Part shown: positions 1 through 7,951 of the stretch, one piece after another
How positions within the stretch are numbered: the stretch's first letter is position 1
How the letters are laid out: every line of letters begins with the position of its first letter
Assembly: GCA_035548175.1 (NCBI GenBank)
Contig: DASZTO010000011.1
Span: forward strand, 44,223 to 108,222
From: CALCHA01 sp035548175
GTDB lineage: Bacteria > Planctomycetota > Phycisphaerae > WQYP01
DNA: 64,000 bases
Direction of reading: 5' to 3'
Translations under genes and position numbers: made by a program
Notes under the pieces: generated by a model
What the model saw: only the letters and a program-made list of their open reading frames with translations
Told to the model about the DNA's origin: nothing
Database searches by the model: none

Positions 1-140
1 CGCCGCGCTGGTGGCGGGTGACGAGCAGGGCGGACTGGAGGATGCGGAGATCGGCGGACACGAGTTGTTCCTGTAGTTCTTGCGGGGTACAGGAAAGGAC
101 GCATCGCGCGGAGGAAAGGTTCAGAGAGCGGGCGAAAAAC

Positions 141-402
141 GTAAATGGCCACGAAAAACACGAAGGGCACGAAAGAGACGACGGAAATTATCCATAAATT
201 TGCACAAATGTTCACAAATGGATGGGGGTGGGAGTATGGCTTGGAGGCTGGCGATGCCTTGGCAAGGGAATTTTGTTTTTCTTTTTACACCGGGTGATCA
301 ACGGGGGGGTGCCGCTGCGCGCACCAGCCATTTGTGATCATTTTGTGTTTATTTGTGGACGCTTTCCGCCATCCTTTGTGCCTCGTGGATTTCGTGGCCA
401 TT
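141..402. repeat. Long imperfect inverted repeat downstream of the beta-galactosidase gene
   Basis: The left arm (about 141-226) begins AAATGGCCACGAAAAACACG and runs into CACAAATG units. The right arm (about 320-402) is its imperfect reverse complement, giving arms of about 80 nt around a loop of about 95 nt. Each arm has two parts, CACGAA-type units followed by CACAAA-type units. The right arm ends at the stop codon of the beta-galactosidase gene, so a 3' hairpin or processing role is possible. I see no gene in 1-401. Confidence 0.6.
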
Positions 403-3401
403 TACGACTTTCCGAAAAGGAATTTGGCGGAGATGTGGTAGTCGCCGGTGGCGACCGGGGGTTTGCCGAGTTCGCCGCCGGATTCGGGGCCGTTGAATTT
501 GGATCCGATGGGGGGAATGGCGTTGAGGATGGAGAGGCCGGCGCTGGGGTAGTTGACGTAGGCGTGGCCGGAGATGTTGGCGGGCGGGGGCGGAGGAAGC
601 GACGGGGTGAGGAGTTGGAGGTAGAGGTCATCCTGGTTGAGGGAGATGATGATGGGGCCGGCGGAGGTGTGGATCTGGGCCCATTTGACGTTGGCGTAGT
701 AGCCTTTGAATTCGGGGTAGATCCAGTCGCGGAAGCCGGTGATGGTGTCGTTGTAGGCGGTTTGCCAGACGTTGAGGGAGCCGCCGGAGAGGCGGTTGGC
801 GTAGGCGCGGTAGGGGCCATTGCCGAGCCAGCGGAAGGAGTGGATGTTGTCGGTTTTGCCGGGGGAGTTGTCTTTGAGGTCGAAGCCCAGGCCGAAGTAA
901 TCGTGGGGGCCGGTGAGGGAGTAGGTGGCGTCGAGGTCGAGTTCACCGGAAGGCTTGACGGTCCAGGTGACGGTTTTGAGGGGGCCGTTGGCGTAGGTGG
1001 CGGTGATGGTTTCGGTTGCGCCGTCCGATTTGTGGGAGAAGGACGCGAGGGTGGCATCGGGGACGGGGGTGGGGGCGGGGGGTTGCTCGGCGGCGCCGCG
1101 CGCGGCGCGCGGGGGCGCGGGGGGATGGGGAAGGGCGACGACGCGCGGGCCATTGGTCAGGGGGAAGGTCGCTTTATCGCCGGTGAGGGATTGAATGGAG
1201 GCGAGGCGGCCGTTTTTTTTATCGAAGATGAAGATGGTGTTTCGGTTGGAGATGGTGAGGGTGTCGTCGGTTTCGTGGACGTCCTCGTGGGGAGGCGGGC
1301 TATTGTCGGTAAGCGTGGGGCCGAGGATGAGGTTGCGGTATTCGTTGATGTTGGCGGTGGGCCAGACGAAGGTCCAGAGTTCGTTGCCCTGGGGATCGCT
1401 GGCGCGCACGGCGAGGGCGTCGGATTTCTGCCAGTTGGCGGGGAGATCGATGTGCAGCGCGCCGGTGGAGAGGGGTTTGACGTCGGCGGAGGTGGTTCCC
1501 TTGGCGGTGACGGAGTAGCCGGGGTCGCCTTTGAAGGAGCGGAGTTCCCACTGGAAAGTGCATTGAGAGGTGTTGGTGAAGGAGTAGCGGTTTTCGAGTT
1601 TCAGGGTGCCATCGAAATTGTCGGGGAGGGTGCCGGGCTCGGGGAGGATTTCGCTGGATTTGACGGAGAGCATGATGGGGGACCAGAGTTGTTTGATGGT
1701 GTAGAAGGAGCCTTCCTTCTGGCGGTAGGGTCCGAGGATTCCGTCGGGGGCCTGGTTGCCGCGGGTGTCGATTTGGCCCGTGTCTGGGCGCTTCACGCCT
1801 TCATCGACGAGCGCCCAGATGAAGCCGCCGGCGCCGTAGGGGGACTTCATGGTGGCGTTCCAGTATTCCTCGAGGTCGGCGCCGGCGCCGCCGTCGAAGA
1901 GGCCGTGGATCATTTCGGTGGGGAAGTAGACGTTGGGGCCGGCGAGTTTCTGCTGGTGGAGAGCGAAGGAGGGATAGTGCTTGGTGTCGACGCCGCGGAA
2001 GAGTTCCCAGGGATGGAGGACGTGGCGATTTTGCGGGTCGTATTTGTCGAAATCGTCGTTGAGGTTGTTGTTCCAGCCGCCTTCGTTGCCGTTGTCCCAG
2101 AAGAGGATGGAGGGGTGGTTGACGTCGCGGTCGACCATTTCCTTGACGAGCTTGTGGCCGACTTCATCCCCGTAATGCTGGTGCCAGCCGCCGAGCTCGT
2201 CGAGGACGTACATGCCTTGCTGGTCGCAGAAATCGAGGAAGGCGGCATCGGGCGGATAGTGGGAACAGCGGACGGCGTTCATGTTCATCGCCTTCATGAT
2301 GGCGATGTCGTCCTTCATGTTCTGGAAGGAGAGGCAGCGGCCGGAGTCGGGCCAGAAGGAGTGGCGGTCAGCGCCTTTGAGGAGGATGCGTTGGCCGTTG
2401 ACGAAGAGGCCGGGGTTGGCGACGCCTTCGCCGGAGCGGATTTCGATGGTGCGGAAGCCGAAGGGTTGCTTGACGGTGTGAATGGTTTTGCCGGATGGGT
2501 CTTTGAGGGAGAGCTGGAGGGTGTAGAGGTTGGGGGTTTCAGCGGACCAGGTTTTGGGGTTGGGGAGGGAGCCGGAGAGGGTGGCGTTCCATTCGCCTTG
2601 GGCGTCAACGGTCATCTGCTTGCCGTGGAAAAGGTCGCCGACGGGGTTTCCGTCGGCATCGAGGATCTGGCAGTCGAGGGTGAGGTTGAGAGCGTTGCTG
2701 GCGGCATCGTTCAAGCCGATGAGGGAGGCGGAGAGCTTACCGTCGGCGGTGGCGTTGATAGCGACGTGCGTGATGCAGTCCTGGGGCATCGCTTCGAGGT
2801 AGACGGGACGGAAGATGCCGGCATAGTTCCAGTAGTCGGCGCGGCGTTCGGCGTTGTTCACGGTGGGGTCGGCGGATTCCTGGTCGACGCTGACTTCGAG
2901 AAGGTTGTCCTGGCCGTATTTGACGAGTTTGGAGACATCGTATTTGAAGCGGTAGTAGCCGCCCTGGTGCGTCGGACCCGCCTGAGTGCCGTTGACGAGC
3001 GCGGTGGTGTCGGTCATGGAGCCATCGAAGACGAGGTAGACGCGCTGGCCGGACCAGTTTGCGGGGACGGTAAAGGAATGTTTGTAATGGCCGGTGATTT
3101 GCGGGACGCCGGAGCGGCGGACTTCGTTGCCGTAGGTGAAGGTGCCGAAGCCCTGGAGTTCCCAGTTGGAGGGGACCTTGATGGTGGAGGGCCTGTTGGC
3201 GTTGTCGCCGGCGGAGACGGTGAAATCCCAGGGGACGGCATCATCTTTGTCGTGGCCGGAGAGATAAAGGGTGCGGGTGTCAGTGGCCGACGGCGGGGCT
3301 TGCGGAGGAGTTTGGGCGCGGGCGAAGGAGGACGCGGCGCAGAGGGCGGCGAGAGTGAGGAGGGCGGCGGGGGTGCGGGGGGTGGGGGGGGTGGGACGCA
3401 T
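402..3401 (-). CDS. Secreted glycoside hydrolase family 2 beta-galactosidase
   Basis: A 999-aa protein that begins with a signal peptide (Arg/Pro-rich n-region, hydrophobic core, SSFARAQ cleavage area), so it probably acts outside the cytoplasm. A jelly-roll sugar-binding domain (about 35-210) and an Ig-like domain (about 215-320) precede the TIM barrel (from about 330, LLKGADRH). The predicted acid/base is Glu440 in GNEGG and the nucleophile is Glu496 in PTEMIHG. A long C-terminal beta domain follows, as in LacZ-type enzymes. Family knowledge: these enzymes remove terminal beta-galactosides; the natural substrate cannot be read from sequence. I chose the ATG at 3401 because the signal peptide starts there and GGAG lies 11 nt upstream. 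The open frame extends another 114 codons upstream through repeat DNA, which I reject. The gene is monocistronic. Confidence 0.9.
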   Translation of the reverse strand: MRPTPPTPRTPAALLTLAALCAASSFARAQTPPQAPPSATDTRTLYLSGHDKDDAVPWDFTVSAGDNANRPSTIKVPSNWELQGFGTFTYGNEVRRSGVPQITGHYKHSFTVPANWSGQRVYLVFDGSMTDTTALVNGTQAGPTHQGGYYRFKYDVSKLVKYGQDNLLEVSVDQESADPTVNNAERRADYWNYAGIFRPVYLEAMPQDCITHVAINATADGKLSASLIGLNDAASNALNLTLDCQILDADGNPVGDLFHGKQMTVDAQGEWNATLSGSLPNPKTWSAETPNLYTLQLSLKDPSGKTIHTVKQPFGFRTIEIRSGEGVANPGLFVNGQRILLKGADRHSFWPDSGRCLSFQNMKDDIAIMKAMNMNAVRCSHYPPDAAFLDFCDQQGMYVLDELGGWHQHYGDEVGHKLVKEMVDRDVNHPSILFWDNGNEGGWNNNLNDDFDKYDPQNRHVLHPWELFRGVDTKHYPSFALHQQKLAGPNVYFPTEMIHGLFDGGAGADLEEYWNATMKSPYGAGGFIWALVDEGVKRPDTGQIDTRGNQAPDGILGPYRQKEGSFYTIKQLWSPIMLSVKSSEILPEPGTLPDNFDGTLKLENRYSFTNTSQCTFQWELRSFKGDPGYSVTAKGTTSADVKPLSTGALHIDLPANWQKSDALAVRASDPQGNELWTFVWPTANINEYRNLILGPTLTDNSPPPHEDVHETDDTLTISNRNTIFIFDKKNGRLASIQSLTGDKATFPLTNGPRVVALPHPPAPPRAARGAAEQPPAPTPVPDATLASFSHKSDGATETITATYANGPLKTVTWTVKPSGELDLDATYSLTGPHDYFGLGFDLKDNSPGKTDNIHSFRWLGNGPYRAYANRLSGGSLNVWQTAYNDTITGFRDWIYPEFKGYYANVKWAQIHTSAGPIIISLNQDDLYLQLLTPSLPPPPPANISGHAYVNYPSAGLSILNAIPPIGSKFNGPESGGELGKPPVATGDYHISAKFLFGKS

Positions 3402-3530
3402 GGGGAATCTCCGATAAAGTCTGGAAGGAGAACGGGCAAGTGGTCCGGGAATTTCTTGGGAAACGGCGATAGGTTGCCATAAGGTGGCGCCTTGTGTGGT
3501 TGCACGTTGCTGGCATTTGACGCGGAGGAC

Positions 3531-3640
3531 GAGAGGGCGCGGAGGTCGCGGAGACGAGAAACAGTTGTCATGTTTTTGCCGCATCTCCGCGTTCTCCGCG
3601 TTCCGTTTCTCCGCGTTGAATATACCCAGGCGGCCCGGTG
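3531..3640. repeat. Palindromic CGCGGAG repeat element
   Basis: The left arm TTTGACGCGGAGGACGAGAG and its continuation face a right arm of CTCCGCGTTCTCCGCGTT type that ends TTTCTCCGCGTTGAA. Each arm is a short run of CGCGGAG units with a period of about 9 bp. Nearly the same element lies at 4136-4232, so the two copies flank the GxxExxY gene. The rest of 3402-3686 shows no gene. Confidence 0.65.
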
Positions 3641-3686
3641 CAGAGTCAGCAGCCTGGACTTGAGCGGTTGAATTGAAGGAGTTTTT

Positions 3687-4085
3687 ATGTTGGAGCTCGA
3701 GGCGTTGACGGAGCAGGTGATCGGGGCGGCGATGGAGGTGCATCGGGAACTGGGGCCAGGGTTTCTGGAAAAGGTGTATGAAGAGGCTTTGTGCATGGAA
3801 CTGGAGCTCAGGGGATTAGGGTGGGAACGGCAGGTTGCGGTGCCGCTGAAGTACAAGGGGCGGCAGTTGCGTCGCAAGCATCGGGTGGACGTGATGGTGG
3901 AGGGCGTGCTGGTGGTGGAGATCAAGGCGGTGGAGAAGGTGGTGTGGGTGCATGAGTGTCAATTGGTGTCGTATTTGAAGGCGGGTGAAAAGAGGGTAGG
4001 GCTGTTGTTGAACTTCAATGTGCCGCTGATGAAGGATGGCATTCATCGGCGGGTGATGACGGGGAAATCGCGGCGGTTGTATTGA
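3687..4085 (+). CDS. GxxExxY family protein (PD-(D/E)XK-like)
   Basis: A 132-aa protein with the family hallmark GFLEKVYEEAL near residues 24-34. Downstream, RVDVMVEGVLVVEIKAVE supplies the D...EIK arrangement of a PD-(D/E)XK nuclease-like fold. The length is typical of the family. The function of GxxExxY proteins is not established; a nuclease-related role is suggested only by fold. The ATG has a good GAAGGAG ribosome-binding site 7 nt upstream. The gene is isolated and flanked on both sides by near-identical CGCGGAG palindromes, which hints at acquisition or mobilisation between repeats. Confidence 0.85.
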   Translation: MLELEALTEQVIGAAMEVHRELGPGFLEKVYEEALCMELELRGLGWERQVAVPLKYKGRQLRRKHRVDVMVEGVLVVEIKAVEKVVWVHECQLVSYLKAGEKRVGLLLNFNVPLMKDGIHRRVMTGKSRRLY

Positions 4086-4135
4086 GGGGGTGCTGTTCCG
4101 TGAACAGGTCTGGCATCTTCAGGGGGCGGCCATGG

Positions 4136-4232
4136 CTATTTGACGCGGAGGACGAGAGGGCGCGGAGACGGTTTTTGGAATTTTGCTTTCTCCGCGTCCT
4201 CCGCGCTCTCCGTTTCTCCGCGTTCAATGAAC
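4136..4232. repeat. Second CGCGGAG palindromic repeat
   Basis: This copy begins with the same TTTGACGCGGAGGACGAGAG sequence as the element at 3531. Its right arm, CTCCGCGTCCTCCGCGCTC and so on, ends TTCTCCGCGTTCAATGA. The near-identity over the first 30 bases shows recent duplication or strong conservation. Confidence 0.65.
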
Positions 4233-4279
4233 CGGGCGCGGCGAGAAGAACGTTGAGCAGGAGGGAGTAAGGCCGTGGG

Positions 4280-5221
4280 TCACTCCTGTTTCAGCGGCAG
4301 CGGGTGGCCGCGGCGGGTCCACCAGGCGATGAGTTCCTGGCGGCTGGAGACGGCGAAGCGGGTGTAGAGGGCTTTGACGTAGTCGTGGACGGTGTGGGGG
4401 GAAAGCTTCATGTGGCGGGCGATCTGGCGTTCGGAGGCGCCGGTGAGGAGGTGCTTGAGGGTTTGGCGGAGGCGCGGGGGCAGGTCGTCGGGAAAGTCGG
4501 GGTTTCTGGCGGCTTCTTCGCGGTACATCCATTCGAGGCCGGCGTGGGCGGCGTGGAGGAGCGTGTGTTCGCGCGTGGAGAAGGGGCGCTCGTTGGCGGC
4601 GCGCAAGAGCAGGAGCGCGTAGGCGGCGGATTCGCCGGGGCGATCGAGCGCGGGATCGGGGCGGAAGAGCGAGAGCAGCGCGTCGCCCAGGCCGGCGGGA
4701 TCGCGGTAGGCGTGGACGTGGATATCGGCGCGCCAGGCGGCATCGTCGACGAGGTCGGGGCGATGGAAGGTCAGGAGCGGAGCGGGCGCCGGATCGGCGA
4801 GCAGGCGTGCGAGCGCGGCGCGGGAGAAGGAATCCTGGAACGGGGCGTGGTTGAATTCGTGGAGGAAGGCGGCATGCGCGGGCGACCCGGCGCGGAAGCC
4901 GGTTTCCGTGAGGCCCGCGACGATCGGGGGAGCATCGGGCGAGAGGTCTTTGAGGATAAAGGCGGCGGCGGCCGCGGCGTGGAGCGCGTCGAGGAGGTGG
5001 TTGAGCAGGAGGAGACGGCGCGGGCGGCTGTCGCGTTTTTCGGTCGCCAGGGTGCCGATGAGATTCATGAGGGGCACCGCATCGCGCAGGTCGAGCGAAC
5101 CGTGGGGCGTGGAGGGGCTCGGGGGCGCGGAGAGGGAACAGTCTGGAGGCAACGGCACAAATACCTCGCGGGGGGAGGGGGCGGGCAGACCAGCGGGAGC
5201 AGGGGCAACGGCAAGCAGCAT
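4280..5221 (-). CDS. LuxR-type HTH transcriptional regulator
   Basis: The C-terminal 60 residues form a GerE/LuxR helix-turn-helix: LTGASERQIARHMKLSPHTV followed by KALYTRFAVSSRQELIAWW. The N-terminal region of about 230 residues is Ala/Leu-rich and helical and matches no receiver domain; it has no phospho-acceptor Asp pattern, so it may be a GAF-like or other ligand-sensing domain. No membrane segment is visible. The start is uncertain. I use ATG 5221 because residues added by the longer frame (to 5320) look non-protein-like, and an internal ATG at 5068 is also possible. The gene is convergent with the GxxExxY gene and upstream of a membrane glycosyltransferase-like gene on the same strand. 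Confidence 0.7.
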   Translation of the reverse strand: MLLAVAPAPAGLPAPSPREVFVPLPPDCSLSAPPSPSTPHGSLDLRDAVPLMNLIGTLATEKRDSRPRRLLLLNHLLDALHAAAAAAFILKDLSPDAPPIVAGLTETGFRAGSPAHAAFLHEFNHAPFQDSFSRAALARLLADPAPAPLLTFHRPDLVDDAAWRADIHVHAYRDPAGLGDALLSLFRPDPALDRPGESAAYALLLLRAANERPFSTREHTLLHAAHAGLEWMYREEAARNPDFPDDLPPRLRQTLKHLLTGASERQIARHMKLSPHTVHDYVKALYTRFAVSSRQELIAWWTRRGHPLPLKQE

Positions 5222-5373
5222 AATCCGCCCAGGCGAGGGAAGCCCGGCAGGGGAACCTGAAATGCCCGGGCTGGTCACCCGTGTGTACGCTCGCAGGGCA
5301 TAGATTCTGCGCCGGCGCAAGGTTGTCTATTCCCCCGTTCAGGGGGATCGGCGAAAATTTTAAGAGTTTTGTG

Positions 5374-7125
5374 TTAAGGCGCGGCGGCGGGGGCGGGGGC
5401 GGTCCGGGGCTGTGTCGCGGGCAGTTGCCAGACGCACGCTTCCATGCCGCGCTGGAAAATTTTACGCGGCTCGTGCTGGGCCATGAAGGCGGGATGGCTT
5501 TTGCGCAGGTTGCTAAAGACTTCCTGGAAAAGGCTTTCGGTGAAATAGCTGGCGATGAAGAGGGGGGCCCGGGCGGACGGGACCGACGCGCGGGAGCGCA
5601 GATCGGCGGTGGCGGAGATGCGCAGAATCAGCGCTTCGATGCGCTCGTCGCCGCCGGTGGACAGGGGTTGCGGCGAGCAGATGCGCACGGCCGAGCCATC
5701 CGGAAATTTTCGTAAATACCACGCATAAATGAAATGCTCATCGCCGCCGGCAACGCAGAGAAAGGTTCGGCTGGGGTCGGGGGTGCGGCGCAGCAGGGCG
5801 GCGGCGGAATCGGCGAGGGCGTCGGACACGTAGTTGAGCCGGTTCTGATAGGCCGGCAGATGCAGGTAGAGCTCTTCGCCATTGAGAATCAACAGAAGCA
5901 GCAACGCGACCGCCGGCGCCCAGCGCAGCATGGGCACGGCGGCATCGGCAAGCAGGCGGGCGGCGTGCAGGGCGAAGACGAGCATGAAGGGGAGGATGGG
6001 CGTCCAGAAGCGGGGCATGTTGAAGGGCCAGAGCAGGTAGAGCGCGATGTAGAAGAGGAGGTAGAGGTCCAGGAGACGCGTTGGCGAGCGCCCGGGAGAG
6101 CGGCGGAGGAGTTGCATGAGCCAGCCCGCGAGCGCGAGCAGGGCGAAGGTGTGGCCGATGAACGAGAGCGGGGCGAGGTCGGGCGCGACGCGCGGGATGG
6201 GGGTGAAGGATTGTGCCAGGTCGTCGAGGTGGCTGGCGGCGAGATCGGCGGCGCGCAGGGCGAGGGCGGGGTAATCGCGCGGGCGCGCGAAGGAAAATTG
6301 GCCGCCGTGGGTGAGGCCGTTGACGAGCTGGTGCGGATAGGAGTTGGGGGCGAGGTCGGTGTAGCGGGTGGCGATTTTGGTGAGGATGGCGAGGAGCAGG
6401 ATCAGCAGCAGGGCGCGGAGGCGCTGGCGGAAAGGCGTTTTGCCGGGGAGGAGCGGGTAGAGGAGGGTGGCGGCGATGCAGACGAGTCCGGCGCCGCGGA
6501 TGGTGTAGGCGGCCATGGCGAGTGCGGCGATGAGGAGGGTGCGCGGGACCGAGGCGGTCCAGTCGGGGGATTTTTCCGCGCCGCGCCAGCGCAGGGCGAG
6601 GAAGATCCAGAGCAGCGTGGTGAGGGTGAAGGCGGGTTCGGAGAATACGAAAAGGGCGCCTTCGAGGACGTGCCAATCGGCGGCGAAGAGCGCGGTGATC
6701 AGGAGGGCGAGCCAGGGGATGGCGCGCGGCGGCAGCGCGAAGCGTCGGTGATCGCGCGCGAGCAGCGGAAGCAGTTGGCATGCGAGCAAGTAGGTGATGA
6801 GCGCGGAGGCGCAAAGGAGAAGGGCGTTGAGCGCGTGGGGAAGGAAGATCGGGAGTTCCTGGCCGGGGCGGGTGAAGGGGAGCGCGGCGGCGGCGATGAG
6901 CAGCGGGTAGCCGGGCGGATAGAAAGTGTCGCGGCCGATGGTGTCGCGGAGGTGGACGCCGTGGCCGTGGAGGAAGGAATCGGCGAGGAGGAGGTAAGAG
7001 AATTCATCGGGCGCGGCCATGGCGGAGCGGGCGACGTCCCAGCGGTCGAGATCGTTTTTGTGGACCAGCGTGATGAGGGGAAGGAGGCAGACGAGGGCGA
7101 GGAGAAGGCGGCGGAGGGCGAGCAT
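5374..7125 (-). CDS. GT39/PMT-like multi-pass membrane protein, putative glycosyltransferase
   Basis: A 583-aa protein with about ten to twelve hydrophobic segments. Near residue 38 it carries APDEFSYLLLADSFLHGHG, the acidic loop position typical of PMT/ArnT-type lipid-dependent glycosyltransferases, followed by YPPGYPLL. Family knowledge: these enzymes move a sugar from a polyprenyl-phosphate donor to protein or lipid outside the membrane. The acceptor cannot be inferred here. A soluble C-terminal tail of about 150 residues follows the last membrane segment. The ATG at 7125 opens a classical hydrophobic N-terminus. No partner glycan genes are adjacent, so the pathway is unknown. Confidence 0.7.
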   Translation of the reverse strand: MLALRRLLLALVCLLPLITLVHKNDLDRWDVARSAMAAPDEFSYLLLADSFLHGHGVHLRDTIGRDTFYPPGYPLLIAAAALPFTRPGQELPIFLPHALNALLLCASALITYLLACQLLPLLARDHRRFALPPRAIPWLALLITALFAADWHVLEGALFVFSEPAFTLTTLLWIFLALRWRGAEKSPDWTASVPRTLLIAALAMAAYTIRGAGLVCIAATLLYPLLPGKTPFRQRLRALLLILLLAILTKIATRYTDLAPNSYPHQLVNGLTHGGQFSFARPRDYPALALRAADLAASHLDDLAQSFTPIPRVAPDLAPLSFIGHTFALLALAGWLMQLLRRSPGRSPTRLLDLYLLFYIALYLLWPFNMPRFWTPILPFMLVFALHAARLLADAAVPMLRWAPAVALLLLLILNGEELYLHLPAYQNRLNYVSDALADSAAALLRRTPDPSRTFLCVAGGDEHFIYAWYLRKFPDGSAVRICSPQPLSTGGDERIEALILRISATADLRSRASVPSARAPLFIASYFTESLFQEVFSNLRKSHPAFMAQHEPRKIFQRGMEACVWQLPATQPRTAPAPAAAP

Positions 7126-7226
7126 GGGGATATGTTATGGGGTGGACCGGAAGGAGGGTACTCGGGAGGGTGCTTTGGTTGCGTTGGGGCTGGCGAAATC
7201 GCCGGGGCGGCGGCTATGATGAGGGC

Positions 7227-7418
7227 ATGAGTGTGACGACGTTCAAAATCGGGAAGAAGGAATATGTGATCATTCCGCGGCGGACGTACGAGGAGCTGAC
7301 GCGCGCCGAGCGCGACCAGAAGGACGCGGAGATTGCGCGCAAGGGGCGGGAGGCGTATCTGAGTGGGAAGCTCAAAACGGTGTCTCTGGAAGAGGCACGG
7401 CGCCGGTGGGGTGTGTAA
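7227..7418 (+). CDS. Antitoxin component of a RelE-type toxin-antitoxin pair
   Basis: A 63-aa protein, MSVTTFKIGKKEYVIIPRRT and so on, with charged helices ending EEARRRWGV. The size, the IPRRTYEEL motif and the position immediately before a RelE/ParE-like toxin identify it as a small antitoxin of the type that binds both DNA and toxin. GAGG lies just upstream of the chosen ATG. The toxin start codon follows after only 3 nt, so the two are translationally coupled. The toxin appears frameshifted, so the antitoxin may now be an orphan. Confidence 0.75.
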   Translation: MSVTTFKIGKKEYVIIPRRTYEELTRAERDQKDAEIARKGREAYLSGKLKTVSLEEARRRWGV

Positions 7419-7421
7419 GCG

Positions 7422-7678
7422 ATGGCCTACAGGGTAGTCATGGACCCGGCGGCGGATCGCGCCGTGGCGAAGCTGCCCAAGAAAATTCGCGCACGGATTG
7501 CGGATCGGCTGGCGGCTTTGGCGGACAATCCGCGTCCGCCGGGCTGTTTGAAATTCTCGGGCAGGAGGCGTATCGGGTGCGGGTGGGGGATTACCGGATC
7601 ATTTATACGATTCATGACGATCGGCTGATCGTGCTGGTGGTGGATGTGGGACACCGGCGCGACGTTTATCGGCGGTGA
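7422..7678 (+). pseudogene. RelE/ParE-family toxin, frameshifted
   Basis: The first part reads MAYRVVMDPAADRAVAKLPK through RPPGCLKFSG in one frame. The remainder, QEAYRVRVGDYRIIYTIHDD and so on to RRDVYRR, continues in the -1 frame. Together they make an ordinary full-length RelE-type mRNA interferase of about 85 aa, with conserved RVRVGDYRIIY and the C-terminal basic tail. The break lies between about 7550 and 7563 and fits the loss of one base. As read, the product would terminate at 7628 without its active-site half. A sequencing or assembly error, or a recent inactivating mutation, are the simple explanations. Confidence 0.75.
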
Positions 7679-7951
7679 TCGGACCGTGCGGGAGCATTGG
7701 CGGGCGGCGGGGCGTTTACCACGAAGATAAAGAAGACGCGGGAATCCGCATGCGGCGCGCACAAGTTGGCGCGCGGCGGAATTACTCGCGCGGGAATTTT
7801 TTTGATGCAAGTGGCGGCGCGCCCTGGTGGTTAGGTATTTGTTTGGCTCGTCTCTGTGCGCACAAAGTGGGCGCGGGTTCCCTATGCAGACGCGTGTGTG
7901 CGAGCCGGCGACTGAGTCGGACGCGGCATGCGGATGCTGGAGGAACTTTTC
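7679..7951. other. Intergenic region upstream of the phage head module, with TGTGCGCACA dyads
   Basis: No gene is visible here. Two related palindromic sites lie about 100 nt apart: GCGCACAAGTTGGCGCG (7757-7773) and CTCTGTGCGCACAAAGTGGG (7852-7871). The second recurs in inverted orientation at 46264-46290 with one mismatch over about 26 bp. The region may hold the promoter and operator of the portal operon. The portal ribosome-binding site GGAGGA is at 7939. Confidence 0.4.

Noticed and set aside
222..3482. 1086-codon open frame antisense to the beta-galactosidase
   Set aside because: It is a Gly/Val/Glu-rich shadow produced by GC-rich third positions; the opposite strand encodes a complete enzyme with catalytic residues and a signal peptide.
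3402..3743. N-terminal extension of the beta-galactosidase
   Set aside because: It would run through the CGCGGAG palindrome and into the divergent GxxExxY gene; the signal peptide begins at 3401.
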